From: UPXZ01 sp964345395
Lineage (GTDB): Bacteria > Bacteroidota > Bacteroidia > Bacteroidales > Paludibacteraceae
Reading direction: 5' to 3'
Assembly: GCA_964345395.1 (NCBI GenBank)
Contig: CAYFRA010000005.1
Location: 1 to 52,052 of the forward strand
DNA: 52,052 bases
Position 1 is the first letter of the stretch; the number at the start of each line of letters is the position of its first letter. Below are positions 32,284-39,726 of this stretch, piece by piece. The notes below the pieces were generated by a model, which ran no database searches, was not told where the DNA came from, and worked only from the letters and a program-made list of their open reading frames with translations. The translations under genes and the position numbers were made by a program.

Positions 32284-35200
32284 ATGAGCAAATCAATTAA
32301 AAAAGTAATTTTATTAGGTTCCGGAGCATTAAAAATTGGACAAGCTGGTGAGTTTGATTATTCAGGTGCTCAAGCCTTGAAAGCGTTGCGTGAAGAGGGT
32401 ATTGAAAGTATCCTTATTAATCCCAATATCGCAACAATTCAGACCTCAGAGGGAGTAGCAGATAAGGTCTATTTCTTGCCTATCACACCCTATTTTGTAG
32501 AAAAGCTGATAGAGAAAGAGAAGCCTGATGGGATTTTACTTGCTTTTGGAGGACAAACTGCATTGAATTGTGGAGTCGAACTTTATCAAAATGGAGTTTT
32601 GCAAAAACATAATGTTGCAGTTTTAGGAACTTCGGTTGATGCCATTATGATAACAGAAGATAGAGATTTGTTTGTTAAGCATTTAGATGAAATCAATGCT
32701 AAAACCCCTCTTTCGAAAGCTGTGAACGATTTAGAGGCTGCAATAGAAGCAGCTAAACAAATTTCATACCCTGTGATGGTGCGTTCTGCTTATGCTTTAG
32801 GTGGTTTGGGTTCGGGAGTTTGCGATACAGAGGAGGAGTTTATTGAGTTGTGTAAAAGTGCTTTGTCATTTTCAAATCAGATTTTGGTAGAAGAGAGTCT
32901 TAAAGGGTGGAAAGAGATTGAGTTTGAGGTGATTAGAGATAAAAATGATCATTGCTTTACAGTAGTGCCAATGGAAAACTTCGATCCTCTTGGCATTCAT
33001 ACAGGCGAAAGCATTGTTGTTGCACCTATTGTAACGCTAAATAGTGAACAAATTGAGTTGTTAGAAGATGTAGCACGGCGTGTGATCAGGCATATTGGCA
33101 TTGTTGGCGAATGTAATATCCAATATGCATTCAATGCTGAAACAAATGATTATCGTATAATTGAAGTGAATGCCCGATTGAGCCGATCTTCAGCTTTGGC
33201 TTCTAAAGCTTCTGGCTATCCTTTGGCCTTTGTAGCTACTAAATTGGCTTTAGGTTATTCATTAGACCAAATTGGTGAAATGGGTACTTCAAATTCAGCC
33301 TACGTGGCACCTCAGTTGGATTATTCTATTGTAAAAATTCCTCGTTGGGATTTGACTAAATTTGAAGGTGTCAGCCGACAAATTGGCTCGTCGATGAAGT
33401 CGGTAGGTGAAATTATGAGTGTTGGGAAATCTTTTGAGGAAATTATCCAAAAAGGTTTGCGGATGATAGGGCAGGGGATGCACGGTTTTGTAGGAAATAA
33501 AGAGATGGTATTTGAAGATATCGAAGATGCACTTTCAAACCCTACAGACTTGAGAATATTTGCTATCGCTGATGCGTTTGAAAAAGGATATAGTGTTGAG
33601 CAAATCAGAGATTTGACAAAGATTGATAGTTGGTTTTTAGAGAAGTTAGAAAATATATTTCTGTTTAGTAGGAAATTAGGTGAGTATGATAAAATAGAGC
33701 AACTGCCAAAAGAAATGCTTGAAAAAGCTAAGATACTCGGTTTTAGTGATTTTCAGATAGCCCGCTTTGTTGAAAATCCAGATGGAACTTTAGATAATGA
33801 TTTGCTTCGTGTCCGGAATTATCGCAAGTCATTAGGCATTAAACCAGCTGTGGGGCGTATCAATACTGTGGCGTCGGCAAATCCAGATAAAACCAATTAT
33901 TTATATATGACCTATGGTGCTGACCGCAGCTATGAACCCCAAAAAGAGGGAGGCGAAACTGTTATTGTTTTGGGTTCTGGAGCGTATCGTATCGGCTCGT
34001 CAGTTGAGTTTGATTGGTGTTCTGTGAATGCTGTGCAAACTGCTCGAAACCTCAACTACCAATCGGTAATGATTAATTATAATCCCGAAACAGTTTCTAC
34101 TGATTATGATATGTGCGATCGACTCTATTTTGATGAACTTACTTTTGAACGTGTATTGGATATCTCTGATGTTGAAAACCCAAAAGGGGTGATTGTTTCT
34201 GTTGGTGGACAAATACCAAATAATTTAGCAATCAAGCTGCATCGCCAAGATATACCAATCTTGGGAACATCAGCAATTTCAATAGACCGTGCCGAAAATC
34301 GACATAAATTTTCAGCTATGCTCGACCAATTGGGCATCGATCAGCCTCGCTGGAAAGAGCTTACTAATTTTGATGAGATTGATAATTTTGTCGCAGAGGT
34401 TGGTTTTCCCGTGTTGATTCGACCATCTTATGTGCTTTCGGGGGCTGCTATGAATGTTTGCTACAACCAAGAGCAGATGTACACTTTCTTGCAGATGGCT
34501 GCAAATGTTTCAAAAGAATTTCCTGTGGTGGTATCTCAATTTTTACAAAATGCCAAAGAGATAGAATTTGATGCGGTTGCAAAAAATGGTGAAGTTGTAG
34601 AATACGCCATTTCTGAGCATGTCGAATTTGCGGGTGTTCACTCTGGTGATGCAACTTTGGTGTTTCCTGCTCAAAAAATTTATTTTGAGACTATGAGGCG
34701 TGTTAAGAAAATATCTAAACAAATTGCGAAAGAGTTACAAATATCAGGTCCATTCAACATCCAATATTTAGCTAAAAACAATGAACTGAAAGTGATTGAA
34801 TGTAATCTTAGAGCGTCACGTTCTTTTCCCTTTGTTTCTAAAGTATTGAAAAGAAACTTTATCGAAACAGCAACAAAGATTATGTTGGACGCACCCTATG
34901 ATTTGCCCGATAAATCGGTTTTTGACTTGGATTATGTAGGTGTAAAAGCTTCTCAGTTTTCGTTTTCACGTTTACACAATTTCGATCCAATCTTGGGTGT
35001 AGATATGTCATCGACAGGAGAGGTAGGCTGCATTGGCGATGATTTTTCTGAAGCATTATTGAAAGCGATGCTATCAGTGGGTTATGATATTCCCAAAAAA
35101 TCTGTTTTGATTTCGTCTGGTGAAGCCAAATCAAAAGTTGACTTGTTGGATGCTTGTAAATTGCTTGATGAAAAGGGTTTCCATATTTATGCCAGTCACG

Positions 35201-35496
35201 GTACACAGAAATTTCTGTCAGATAATGGTGTGAATGCAATTGATGTGAATTGGCCTGATGAAGATGGCGACAACAACATTTTGTCGATGATTGCCGATAA
35301 AAAATACGATCTGATCATCAATATCCCCAAGAATGTGAGCAAACGCGAATTGACAAATGGTTACAACATTCGCCGTTCAGCGGTAGATTATAATATACCA
35401 CTTATTACAAATTCAAGGCTTGCATCTGCCTTTATTCAGGCTTTTTGTGAGTTGGATATGAGTAAGTTAAAAACAAAAAGTTGGAATCAATACTAA
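32284..35496 (+). CDS. carB: Carbamoyl-phosphate synthase large subunit
   Basis: Makes carbamoyl phosphate from glutamine-derived ammonia, bicarbonate and two ATP, for pyrimidine and arginine synthesis. I start at ATG 32284 (MSKSIKKVILLGSGALKIGQ), giving 1070 residues, the normal length; the open frame begins at a TTG at 32248 that overlaps the terminator. Two homologous halves are visible: each opens with a Rossmann-like segment (LGSGALKIGQAGEFDYS; LGSGAYRIGSSVEFDWC), then an ATP-grasp domain (EVNARLSRSS; ECNLRASRSF). The C-terminal allosteric MGS-like domain covers about 930-1070. The small subunit gene carA is not adjacent or anywhere in the window. A strong terminator follows. Confidence 0.97.
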   Translation: MSKSIKKVILLGSGALKIGQAGEFDYSGAQALKALREEGIESILINPNIATIQTSEGVADKVYFLPITPYFVEKLIEKEKPDGILLAFGGQTALNCGVELYQNGVLQKHNVAVLGTSVDAIMITEDRDLFVKHLDEINAKTPLSKAVNDLEAAIEAAKQISYPVMVRSAYALGGLGSGVCDTEEEFIELCKSALSFSNQILVEESLKGWKEIEFEVIRDKNDHCFTVVPMENFDPLGIHTGESIVVAPIVTLNSEQIELLEDVARRVIRHIGIVGECNIQYAFNAETNDYRIIEVNARLSRSSALASKASGYPLAFVATKLALGYSLDQIGEMGTSNSAYVAPQLDYSIVKIPRWDLTKFEGVSRQIGSSMKSVGEIMSVGKSFEEIIQKGLRMIGQGMHGFVGNKEMVFEDIEDALSNPTDLRIFAIADAFEKGYSVEQIRDLTKIDSWFLEKLENIFLFSRKLGEYDKIEQLPKEMLEKAKILGFSDFQIARFVENPDGTLDNDLLRVRNYRKSLGIKPAVGRINTVASANPDKTNYLYMTYGADRSYEPQKEGGETVIVLGSGAYRIGSSVEFDWCSVNAVQTARNLNYQSVMINYNPETVSTDYDMCDRLYFDELTFERVLDISDVENPKGVIVSVGGQIPNNLAIKLHRQDIPILGTSAISIDRAENRHKFSAMLDQLGIDQPRWKELTNFDEIDNFVAEVGFPVLIRPSYVLSGAAMNVCYNQEQMYTFLQMAANVSKEFPVVVSQFLQNAKEIEFDAVAKNGEVVEYAISEHVEFAGVHSGDATLVFPAQKIYFETMRRVKKISKQIAKELQISGPFNIQYLAKNNELKVIECNLRASRSFPFVSKVLKRNFIETATKIMLDAPYDLPDKSVFDLDYVGVKASQFSFSRLHNFDPILGVDMSSTGEVGCIGDDFSEALLKAMLSVGYDIPKKSVLISSGEAKSKVDLLDACKLLDEKGFHIYASHGTQKFLSDNGVNAIDVNWPDEDGDNNILSMIADKKYDLIINIPKNVSKRELTNGYNIRRSAVDYNIPLITNSRLASAFIQAFCELDMSKLKTKSWNQY

Positions 35497-35520
35497 TTGG
35501 TTAAAAACAGAGATAAAGAT

Positions 35521-35554
35521 GGTGCGGGTAATTTTTTTTTACTCGCACTTTTTT
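35521..35554 (+). terminator. Intrinsic terminator after carB
   Basis: Stem GTGCGGGT (35522-35529) with ACTCGCAC (35541-35548), one G-T wobble, extended by A-T pairs, then six T. It lies 25 bases after the carB stop codon. Confidence 0.88.
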
Positions 35555-35697
35555 ATTTAAATATAGAATAAATCATCTTCGAGTATAAATGATACGCAGC
35601 TTTTTTTTTCAAGAAATATGTTTTTTGTGAAGATGTAAATCTATAAGAATTTTCAATACTCAAATAGAGGTGTTTATTAGAACTTGTTTTTAAACAA

Positions 35698-35713
35698 ATG
35701 AACAATTGTTCAT
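35698..35713. promoter_or_regulatory. Perfect 16-bp palindrome, probable ArsR operator
   Basis: ATGAACAATTGTTCAT is its own reverse complement. The core TGAACA-N2-TGTTCA is the form of many ArsR/SmtB-family operators. It covers the expected -33 region of the promoter whose -7 box is at 35724-35731, ten bases downstream, so binding would block RNA polymerase. The adjacent gene encodes an ArsR-family protein, so autoregulation is the simplest reading. Confidence 0.75.
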
Positions 35714-35723
35714 ATAATTGTGT

Positions 35724-35731
35724 TATCTTTG
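35724..35731 (+). promoter_or_regulatory. -7 promoter element of the arsR redox cassette
   Basis: TATCTTTG matches TANNTTTG, 25 bases before the ArsR ATG. The -33 position is occupied by the palindrome rather than by a TTTG, as is common for strongly regulated promoters. Confidence 0.6.
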
Positions 35732-35756
35732 CAGTCGAATTTAATATACGGAATTT

Positions 35757-36023
35757 ATGGAAATGACAGATGCAGCATATATATTGAAAGCAATATCTCA
35801 CGAGACTCGTTTGAAGGTGATAAGAGAGCTTAGCGAAACAGAAGAGTTGAATGTTTCTCAATTGGTAGGGATTATCAAATGCGAACAATCACTGCTTTCA
35901 CATCATCTAACAGATATGCGTGCAAAGGGGATTTTGAATTGCAGAAAAGAAGGGAAAAATTGCTATTATTCACTGAAAATTAAACAAATTGCTAAGGTCT
36001 TTGACTGTATTCAAACTTGTTAA
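35757..36023 (+). CDS. ArsR/SmtB-family transcriptional regulator, Cys-rich
   Basis: 88-residue winged-helix repressor. The HTH core runs through HETRLKVIRELSE, LNVSQLVGIIKCEQSLLSHHL, DMRAKGILNCRKEGKNCYYSL. Five Cys are present at 42, 62, 69, 84 and 88, the last two as a CxxxC at the very C-terminus. The classical arsenic motif ELCVCDL is replaced by ELNVSQL, so it is not a typical alpha-3 arsenic or cadmium sensor. The Cys pattern could instead bind another metal or react with sulfur or oxidants. It heads a cassette with two thioredoxins and has a perfect operator-like palindrome in its own promoter. The ligand is unknown. Confidence 0.9.
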   Translation: MEMTDAAYILKAISHETRLKVIRELSETEELNVSQLVGIIKCEQSLLSHHLTDMRAKGILNCRKEGKNCYYSLKIKQIAKVFDCIQTC

Positions 36024-36045
36024 ATTTTAATTAATAAATGAACAG

Positions 36046-36258
36046 ATGAAAAGTATTTTCAAAAAATATAGTTTAGCATTGATAGGAGTTGTGGTAGGTT
36101 CTATTGGTGGATATGCGTATTACTATTATATAGGCTGTGCATCGGGAGCTTGTCCTCTAACATCAAACCCCTACATCACCACACTTTATGGGGCTTTGAT
36201 AGGGTACTTGCTGTTTGATTTGTTTAAGAAAAAAGAGAAAAAAAATGAGCAAGCTTAA
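36046..36258 (+). CDS. DUF6132-family small membrane protein
   Basis: 70 residues with two transmembrane helices (about 9-28 and 44-60) and a short loop with two Cys, C31 and C36, in GCASGACPLTSNPY. The basic ends KKYS and KKKEKK suggest both termini are cytoplasmic and the Cys loop periplasmic. The match to DUF6132 is from memory of the GCxxGACPxTSNP pattern. It overlaps the next gene by 14 bases, and lies 22 bases after arsR. Function unknown; the exposed Cys pair fits a thiol-redox or sulfur-related role. Confidence 0.8.
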   Translation: MKSIFKKYSLALIGVVVGSIGGYAYYYYIGCASGACPLTSNPYITTLYGALIGYLLFDLFKKKEKKNEQA

Positions 36259-36487
36259 AGCGTATTTTAGAAAATGGGATAGTTCAAGAGTTTTGAGATT
36301 AATTATTGGGCTTATCCTTACCATTGCTTATTTGGCTGAGGGTGAAACGCTTTATATGGGTTTAGCTATCTTTTTCTTGGTTCAAGCGATAATGAATATT
36401 GGATGTGGTAGTAGTTGTGCTACCGGTAGTAGTCAGGAAAAAACAACAACTTATAAGTTTAACAAGCTTGATAAAGACAATAATTAG
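36245..36487 (+). CDS. Small membrane protein with YgaP/DUF2892-like helices and a CxxxC motif
   Basis: I start at ATG 36245 (MSKLKAYFRKWD), giving 80 residues; the open frame begins at an ATG (36215) inside the previous gene. Two hydrophobic helices, about 16-31 and 36-52, lead to IGCGSSC with C54 and C58, then a polar tail. The layout resembles the transmembrane part of YgaP-type rhodanese proteins (DUF2892), whose family often ends its second helix in a Cys-containing NxGC segment. Here no rhodanese domain is attached. The 14-base overlap with the DUF6132 gene indicates coupled translation. Confidence 0.75.
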   Translation: MSKLKAYFRKWDSSRVLRLIIGLILTIAYLAEGETLYMGLAIFFLVQAIMNIGCGSSCATGSSQEKTTTYKFNKLDKDNN

Positions 36488-36513
36488 TTGAATTTTCAAA
36501 TAAAATAATCAGT

Positions 36514-37026
36514 ATGAAAAAGATTTTTTTAATAATTACAATAATACTTGTTTCAATTGGATCGATATATTTATATGCCGAAAAGAGACAAGATATTCAA
36601 TCAGAAATAAACAATAAATTAGAAAACAATAAAACAACAAAAAAACAAATGGGAACAGTACATTTAACAAAAGCAGATTTTTTAGAAAAAGTAGTTGATT
36701 ACGAAAATAATCCTACAGAGTGGAAATATCTAGGTGACAAACCTTGTATCATTGACTTTTATGCCGATTGGTGTGGTCCTTGCAAAATGGTTGCACCTAT
36801 TTTAGAAGAATTGGCAGTAGAATATGGAGACGACATCTATATCTACAAAGTTGATACAGAAAGTGAGCAGGAATTGGCAGCTGCATTTGGTATCAGAAGT
36901 ATTCCATCTATATTGTTCGTGCCAATGGATGAAGCGCCTCAAATGGCAGCAGGTGCACTACCAAAGCATGCATTGAAAGATGCTATACATAATGTGTTAT
37001 TGAAAGATAAAACTAAAGAAAACTAA
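36514..37026 (+). CDS. Exported or membrane-anchored thioredoxin-fold protein (CGPC)
   Basis: 170 residues. An N-terminal hydrophobic helix (IFLIITIILVSIGSIYLYA) acts as signal or anchor, then about 25 polar residues, then a thioredoxin domain with WCGPC at C87 and C90 and the cis-Pro loop IRSIPSI. An additional Cys, C78, lies nine residues before the active site, and an extra NPTEWKYLGDKPC segment precedes the fold, as in the following gene. It probably reduces or relays thiols outside the cytoplasm. It ends one base before the next thioredoxin gene, of which it is a paralogue. Confidence 0.92.
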   Translation: MKKIFLIITIILVSIGSIYLYAEKRQDIQSEINNKLENNKTTKKQMGTVHLTKADFLEKVVDYENNPTEWKYLGDKPCIIDFYADWCGPCKMVAPILEELAVEYGDDIYIYKVDTESEQELAAAFGIRSIPSILFVPMDEAPQMAAGALPKHALKDAIHNVLLKDKTKEN

Positions 37027-37027
37027 C

Positions 37028-37552
37028 ATGAAAGCTAAAAGTATTTTATTTCTAATTGCGACTTTTGCAATTTTTACTTTTGCTTCTTGTAATTCAGCAA
37101 AGGAGTCTAAAAGTGAAACAGAAGAAAATACACCCCAAACAGAAGAAATTACTGAAGCTAAAAGCAGTTTATTATCTTCTAATGAGGTGATTTCAGAACC
37201 AATACACATCACAACAGAAGAGTTCAAGCAGTTGGTACACAACTTTGATAAAAACCCAAGTGAGTGGGTTTATGAAGGAGATAAGCCTTGTATCATTGAT
37301 TTTTGGGCTGAGTGGTGTGCTCCTTGTCGTGCTATCGCTCCAATTTTAGATGAGGTTGCTAAAGAGTATGCAGGTCAAGTTTATGTATATAAAGTTGATG
37401 TTGATGCCGAAACAACCTTAGGGCACGTTTATGGTATTCAAAGCATTCCAACCCTATTGTTTGTGCCTTTGACTGGAGATCCCAAACCTTCAATTGGTTT
37501 GATACAGAAGGAAGAAATAATGCAAAACGTGAACGATTTTTTATTGAAATAA
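37028..37552 (+). CDS. Thioredoxin-fold lipoprotein (CAPC)
   Basis: 174 residues. A lipoprotein signal ends in the lipobox FASC with C21, followed by an acidic linker of about 35 residues and a thioredoxin domain with WCAPC at C97 and C100, an additional Cys at 88, and the cis-Pro loop IQSIPTL. Predicted location is the periplasmic face of a membrane. It shares the NPxEWxYxGDKPCIIDF block with the gene before, so the pair arose by duplication, one copy anchored by a helix and one by lipid. Confidence 0.92.
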   Translation: MKAKSILFLIATFAIFTFASCNSAKESKSETEENTPQTEEITEAKSSLLSSNEVISEPIHITTEEFKQLVHNFDKNPSEWVYEGDKPCIIDFWAEWCAPCRAIAPILDEVAKEYAGQVYVYKVDVDAETTLGHVYGIQSIPTLLFVPLTGDPKPSIGLIQKEEIMQNVNDFLLK

Positions 37553-37575
37553 TCTTAGTAGCTTGATAAAATATT

Positions 37576-37965
37576 ATGTTTGTAGAATTATTAAGTAAGT
37601 ATGATTGGGAGAAGAGTGTTGAGCTTGTTACAGAAAAAATAGATGAAGCAGGCTGGAAACTCTTGGCAACTCATAATCTTCAACAATCTCTGAAAAACTT
37701 TGATTATGAAGTAAAACCGATCAAAGTAATCGAGCTTTGTAATCCACATTTAGCAAATAAAGTTCTATCGATTGATGAATTGCGTTTGTATTCAAATTTG
37801 ATGCCTTGCCGCATTTCTGTTTATGAAAAAACGGATGGTAACACCTATCTTTCATTGATGAATGCTGGTGAATTAGCTTCACAACTTGATGAAAAGATGA
37901 AAAACGTAATGAATGATGTTTACAAAGAGTCTCTCGAAATTGTAAAATCAATTGTGGAAAAGTAG
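37576..37965 (+). CDS. DUF302-family protein
   Basis: 129 residues without signal peptide, so cytoplasmic. The DUF302 pattern is seen in GWKLLATHNLQQSLKNFDY, VIELCNPHLANKVL and LMPCRISVYEKTDG. Two Cys occur, in ELCNP and MPCRI. Structures of this family exist but a biochemical function is not established to my knowledge. It is the last gene of the ArsR cassette, 23 bases after the lipoprotein thioredoxin and before a strong terminator. Confidence 0.85.
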   Translation: MFVELLSKYDWEKSVELVTEKIDEAGWKLLATHNLQQSLKNFDYEVKPIKVIELCNPHLANKVLSIDELRLYSNLMPCRISVYEKTDGNTYLSLMNAGELASQLDEKMKNVMNDVYKESLEIVKSIVEK

Positions 37966-37998
37966 AAAAAAATTAGTGATTTGATTTTTTTAGTAATG

Positions 37999-38038
37999 AA
38001 AACGATTTGTCAATCTATAGTGGCAAATCGTTTTTTTT
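37999..38038 (+). terminator. Intrinsic terminator of the ArsR redox cassette
   Basis: Stem AAAACGATTTG (37999-38009) with CAAATCGTTTT (38024-38034), extended by three more pairs, followed by four further T (eight T in a row in total). Confidence 0.92.
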
Positions 38039-38098
38039 AATGCTTGCTTTAATTTCATAAGATTTGGTCACAAAATAGGAAAATCATCATTTTTATTA

Positions 38099-38106
38099 TA
38101 TTTTTG
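38099..38106 (+). promoter_or_regulatory. Candidate -7 element for the 38139-42151 gene group
   Basis: TATTTTTG matches TANNTTTG, 32 bases before the metallo-hydrolase ATG. The nearest upstream TTTG (38063) is at the wrong distance. Confidence 0.4.
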
Positions 38107-38138
38107 TATTTTAGATAAAAGAGCATAGGAAACATTGA

Positions 38139-38942
38139 ATGGATAAATTGCGTTTTGCAAGTTTTGGTAGTGGAAGTAGTGGTAACAGTTATTTTATTGG
38201 TAACCACTCTTTTGGCATATTGATAGATGCAGGTGTAGGTGTGCGTAAAACACGCAGATTTCTTCGTTCTATGGGGCTCGATTTTCATCATATTTGGGGA
38301 GTGTTTGTAACTCATGATCATACAGACCACATCAAAGCAGTAGGTATATTGGGTGAAAAACACCATATCCCTATTTATGCTACTCAAAAAGTACATGAAG
38401 GAATCAATCGTAATTATATGGTTACGCAAAAGTTATCTTCTTCCGTAAGGATGATTGAAATAGGTGAAACAGTACAGATAGGTGAGTTTTTAGTCAAATC
38501 GTTTCCTGTATCTCACGATGCATCTGAGTCAGTAGGATATAGCATCAATTACAGAGATAAGAAATTGACTGTGGCTACAGACTTAGGTTATATCAATGAG
38601 GAGGCCGAAGTGAATTTACTCAGTTCAGATATGATTGTTTTGGAATCTAATCATGATGAGGAGATGTTGATGAACGGAACATATCCTTACTATCTAAAAG
38701 AGAGAATTGTAGCTCAAACGGGACATTTGTCAAATAGGCAAGCAGCTGATTTTATCAGTAATAACTATACAAACAAATGGAAATATATTTTTCTTTGCCA
38801 TTTGAGCAAAGATAACAATAAACCCAATTTGGTTGTAGAGGAGATCGAAAATGCTTTGAAAGAGCGAGGGCACCAACACAAAGATCAGACAGCTATCATT
38901 CCGCTTGAACGCTTAGAAATGTCAGATGTTTTTGTTTTATAA
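38139..38942 (+). CDS. MBL-fold metallo-hydrolase, YycJ/WalJ-like
   Basis: 267-residue cytoplasmic metallo-beta-lactamase-fold protein. It opens with FASFGSGSSGNSYFI, carries the metal motif HxHxDH as THDHTDHI near residue 65, later the His of FPVSHDA, Asp of ATDLGY and His of LCHLSKDNN. The SGSSGNS opening and ATDLG segment are typical of the YycJ group, thought to act as a nuclease-like exonuclease in DNA repair. It begins a run of four close genes on the plus strand (gaps 32, 11 and 31 bases). Confidence 0.9.
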   Translation: MDKLRFASFGSGSSGNSYFIGNHSFGILIDAGVGVRKTRRFLRSMGLDFHHIWGVFVTHDHTDHIKAVGILGEKHHIPIYATQKVHEGINRNYMVTQKLSSSVRMIEIGETVQIGEFLVKSFPVSHDASESVGYSINYRDKKLTVATDLGYINEEAEVNLLSSDMIVLESNHDEEMLMNGTYPYYLKERIVAQTGHLSNRQAADFISNNYTNKWKYIFLCHLSKDNNKPNLVVEEIENALKERGHQHKDQTAIIPLERLEMSDVFVL

Positions 38943-38974
38943 AGAATACTTTAACGGTAAAAATCAGATAAGAA

Positions 38975-39715
38975 ATGAAATCAAAATTAGTGCTTATTCC
39001 AACTTACAATGAAAAAGAAAATATCGAAAACATCATTCGTACTGTTTTTGATTTGGAAGGTAATTTTCATATTTTGGTAATTGATGATAATTCACCTGAC
39101 GGAACTGCTGCTATTGTAAAAAGATTGATGGAGGAGTTTCCAGCTCAGCTTTTTATTTTGGAGCGTGAAGGAAAATTGGGATTAGGTACTGCCTATATAG
39201 CAGGTTTCAAATGGGGTATTGAGAAAAAATATGATTATATATTTGAGATGGATGCAGATTTTTCACACAATCCCAATGATTTAATCAAACTGTATGAGGC
39301 TTGCGAAATTGAAGGTGCAGATGTTGCAATTGGGTCACGCTATGTGAGTGGAGTAAATGTTGTGAACTGGCCAATGGGAAGGGTGCTGATGTCCTATTTT
39401 GCATCTAAGTATGTTCGCATAATTACTGGTCTGAAAATTAAAGATACTACGGCAGGATTCAAATGCTATCGCCGTGAAGTTTTAGAAACCATTGAATTAG
39501 ATAAAATTAAATTCAAAGGATATGCATTTCAGGTTGAGATGAAATTTACGGCTTATCAATGCGGTTTTAAAGTTACAGAGGTGCCTATTATTTTTGTTAA
39601 CCGTCAATTGGGCACATCAAAAATGAATAGTAGTATTTTTGGAGAAGCTTTCTTTGGTGTTATCCAAATGCGTTTAAGTAGCTTGACCCGAAAATACCCC
39701 CAGAAGTCGAATTAA
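38975..39715 (+). CDS. Polyprenol-phosphate mannosyltransferase (DPM1-like, GT2)
   Basis: 246-residue GT-A glycosyltransferase: IPTYNEKENIENII, VIDDNSPDGTA, the DxD-type EMDADFSHNP, and IGSRYVSGVNV followed by DTTAGFKCYRREVLE. This is the DPM1-like pattern that moves mannose from GDP-mannose to a polyprenol phosphate on the cytoplasmic membrane face. It lacks the C-terminal transmembrane helices of GtrB-type relatives, matching the short soluble class. GDP-mannose is also the substrate of Gmd in this window. It may supply a lipid-linked sugar for protein or lipid glycosylation. Confidence 0.9.
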   Translation: MKSKLVLIPTYNEKENIENIIRTVFDLEGNFHILVIDDNSPDGTAAIVKRLMEEFPAQLFILEREGKLGLGTAYIAGFKWGIEKKYDYIFEMDADFSHNPNDLIKLYEACEIEGADVAIGSRYVSGVNVVNWPMGRVLMSYFASKYVRIITGLKIKDTTAGFKCYRREVLETIELDKIKFKGYAFQVEMKFTAYQCGFKVTEVPIIFVNRQLGTSKMNSSIFGEAFFGVIQMRLSSLTRKYPQKSN

Positions 39716-39726
39716 GATTATTAAGA

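Noticed and set aside
35555..35697. Regulatory RNA in the AT-rich stretch between carB and the arsR operator
   Set aside because: Runs of T and A are present but no stable stem, no promoter consensus and no open frame stand out.
36514..37552. Tandem thioredoxins as a recent duplication artefact
   Set aside because: Signal type, active-site motif and most of the sequence differ, so the pair is old and functional in appearance.
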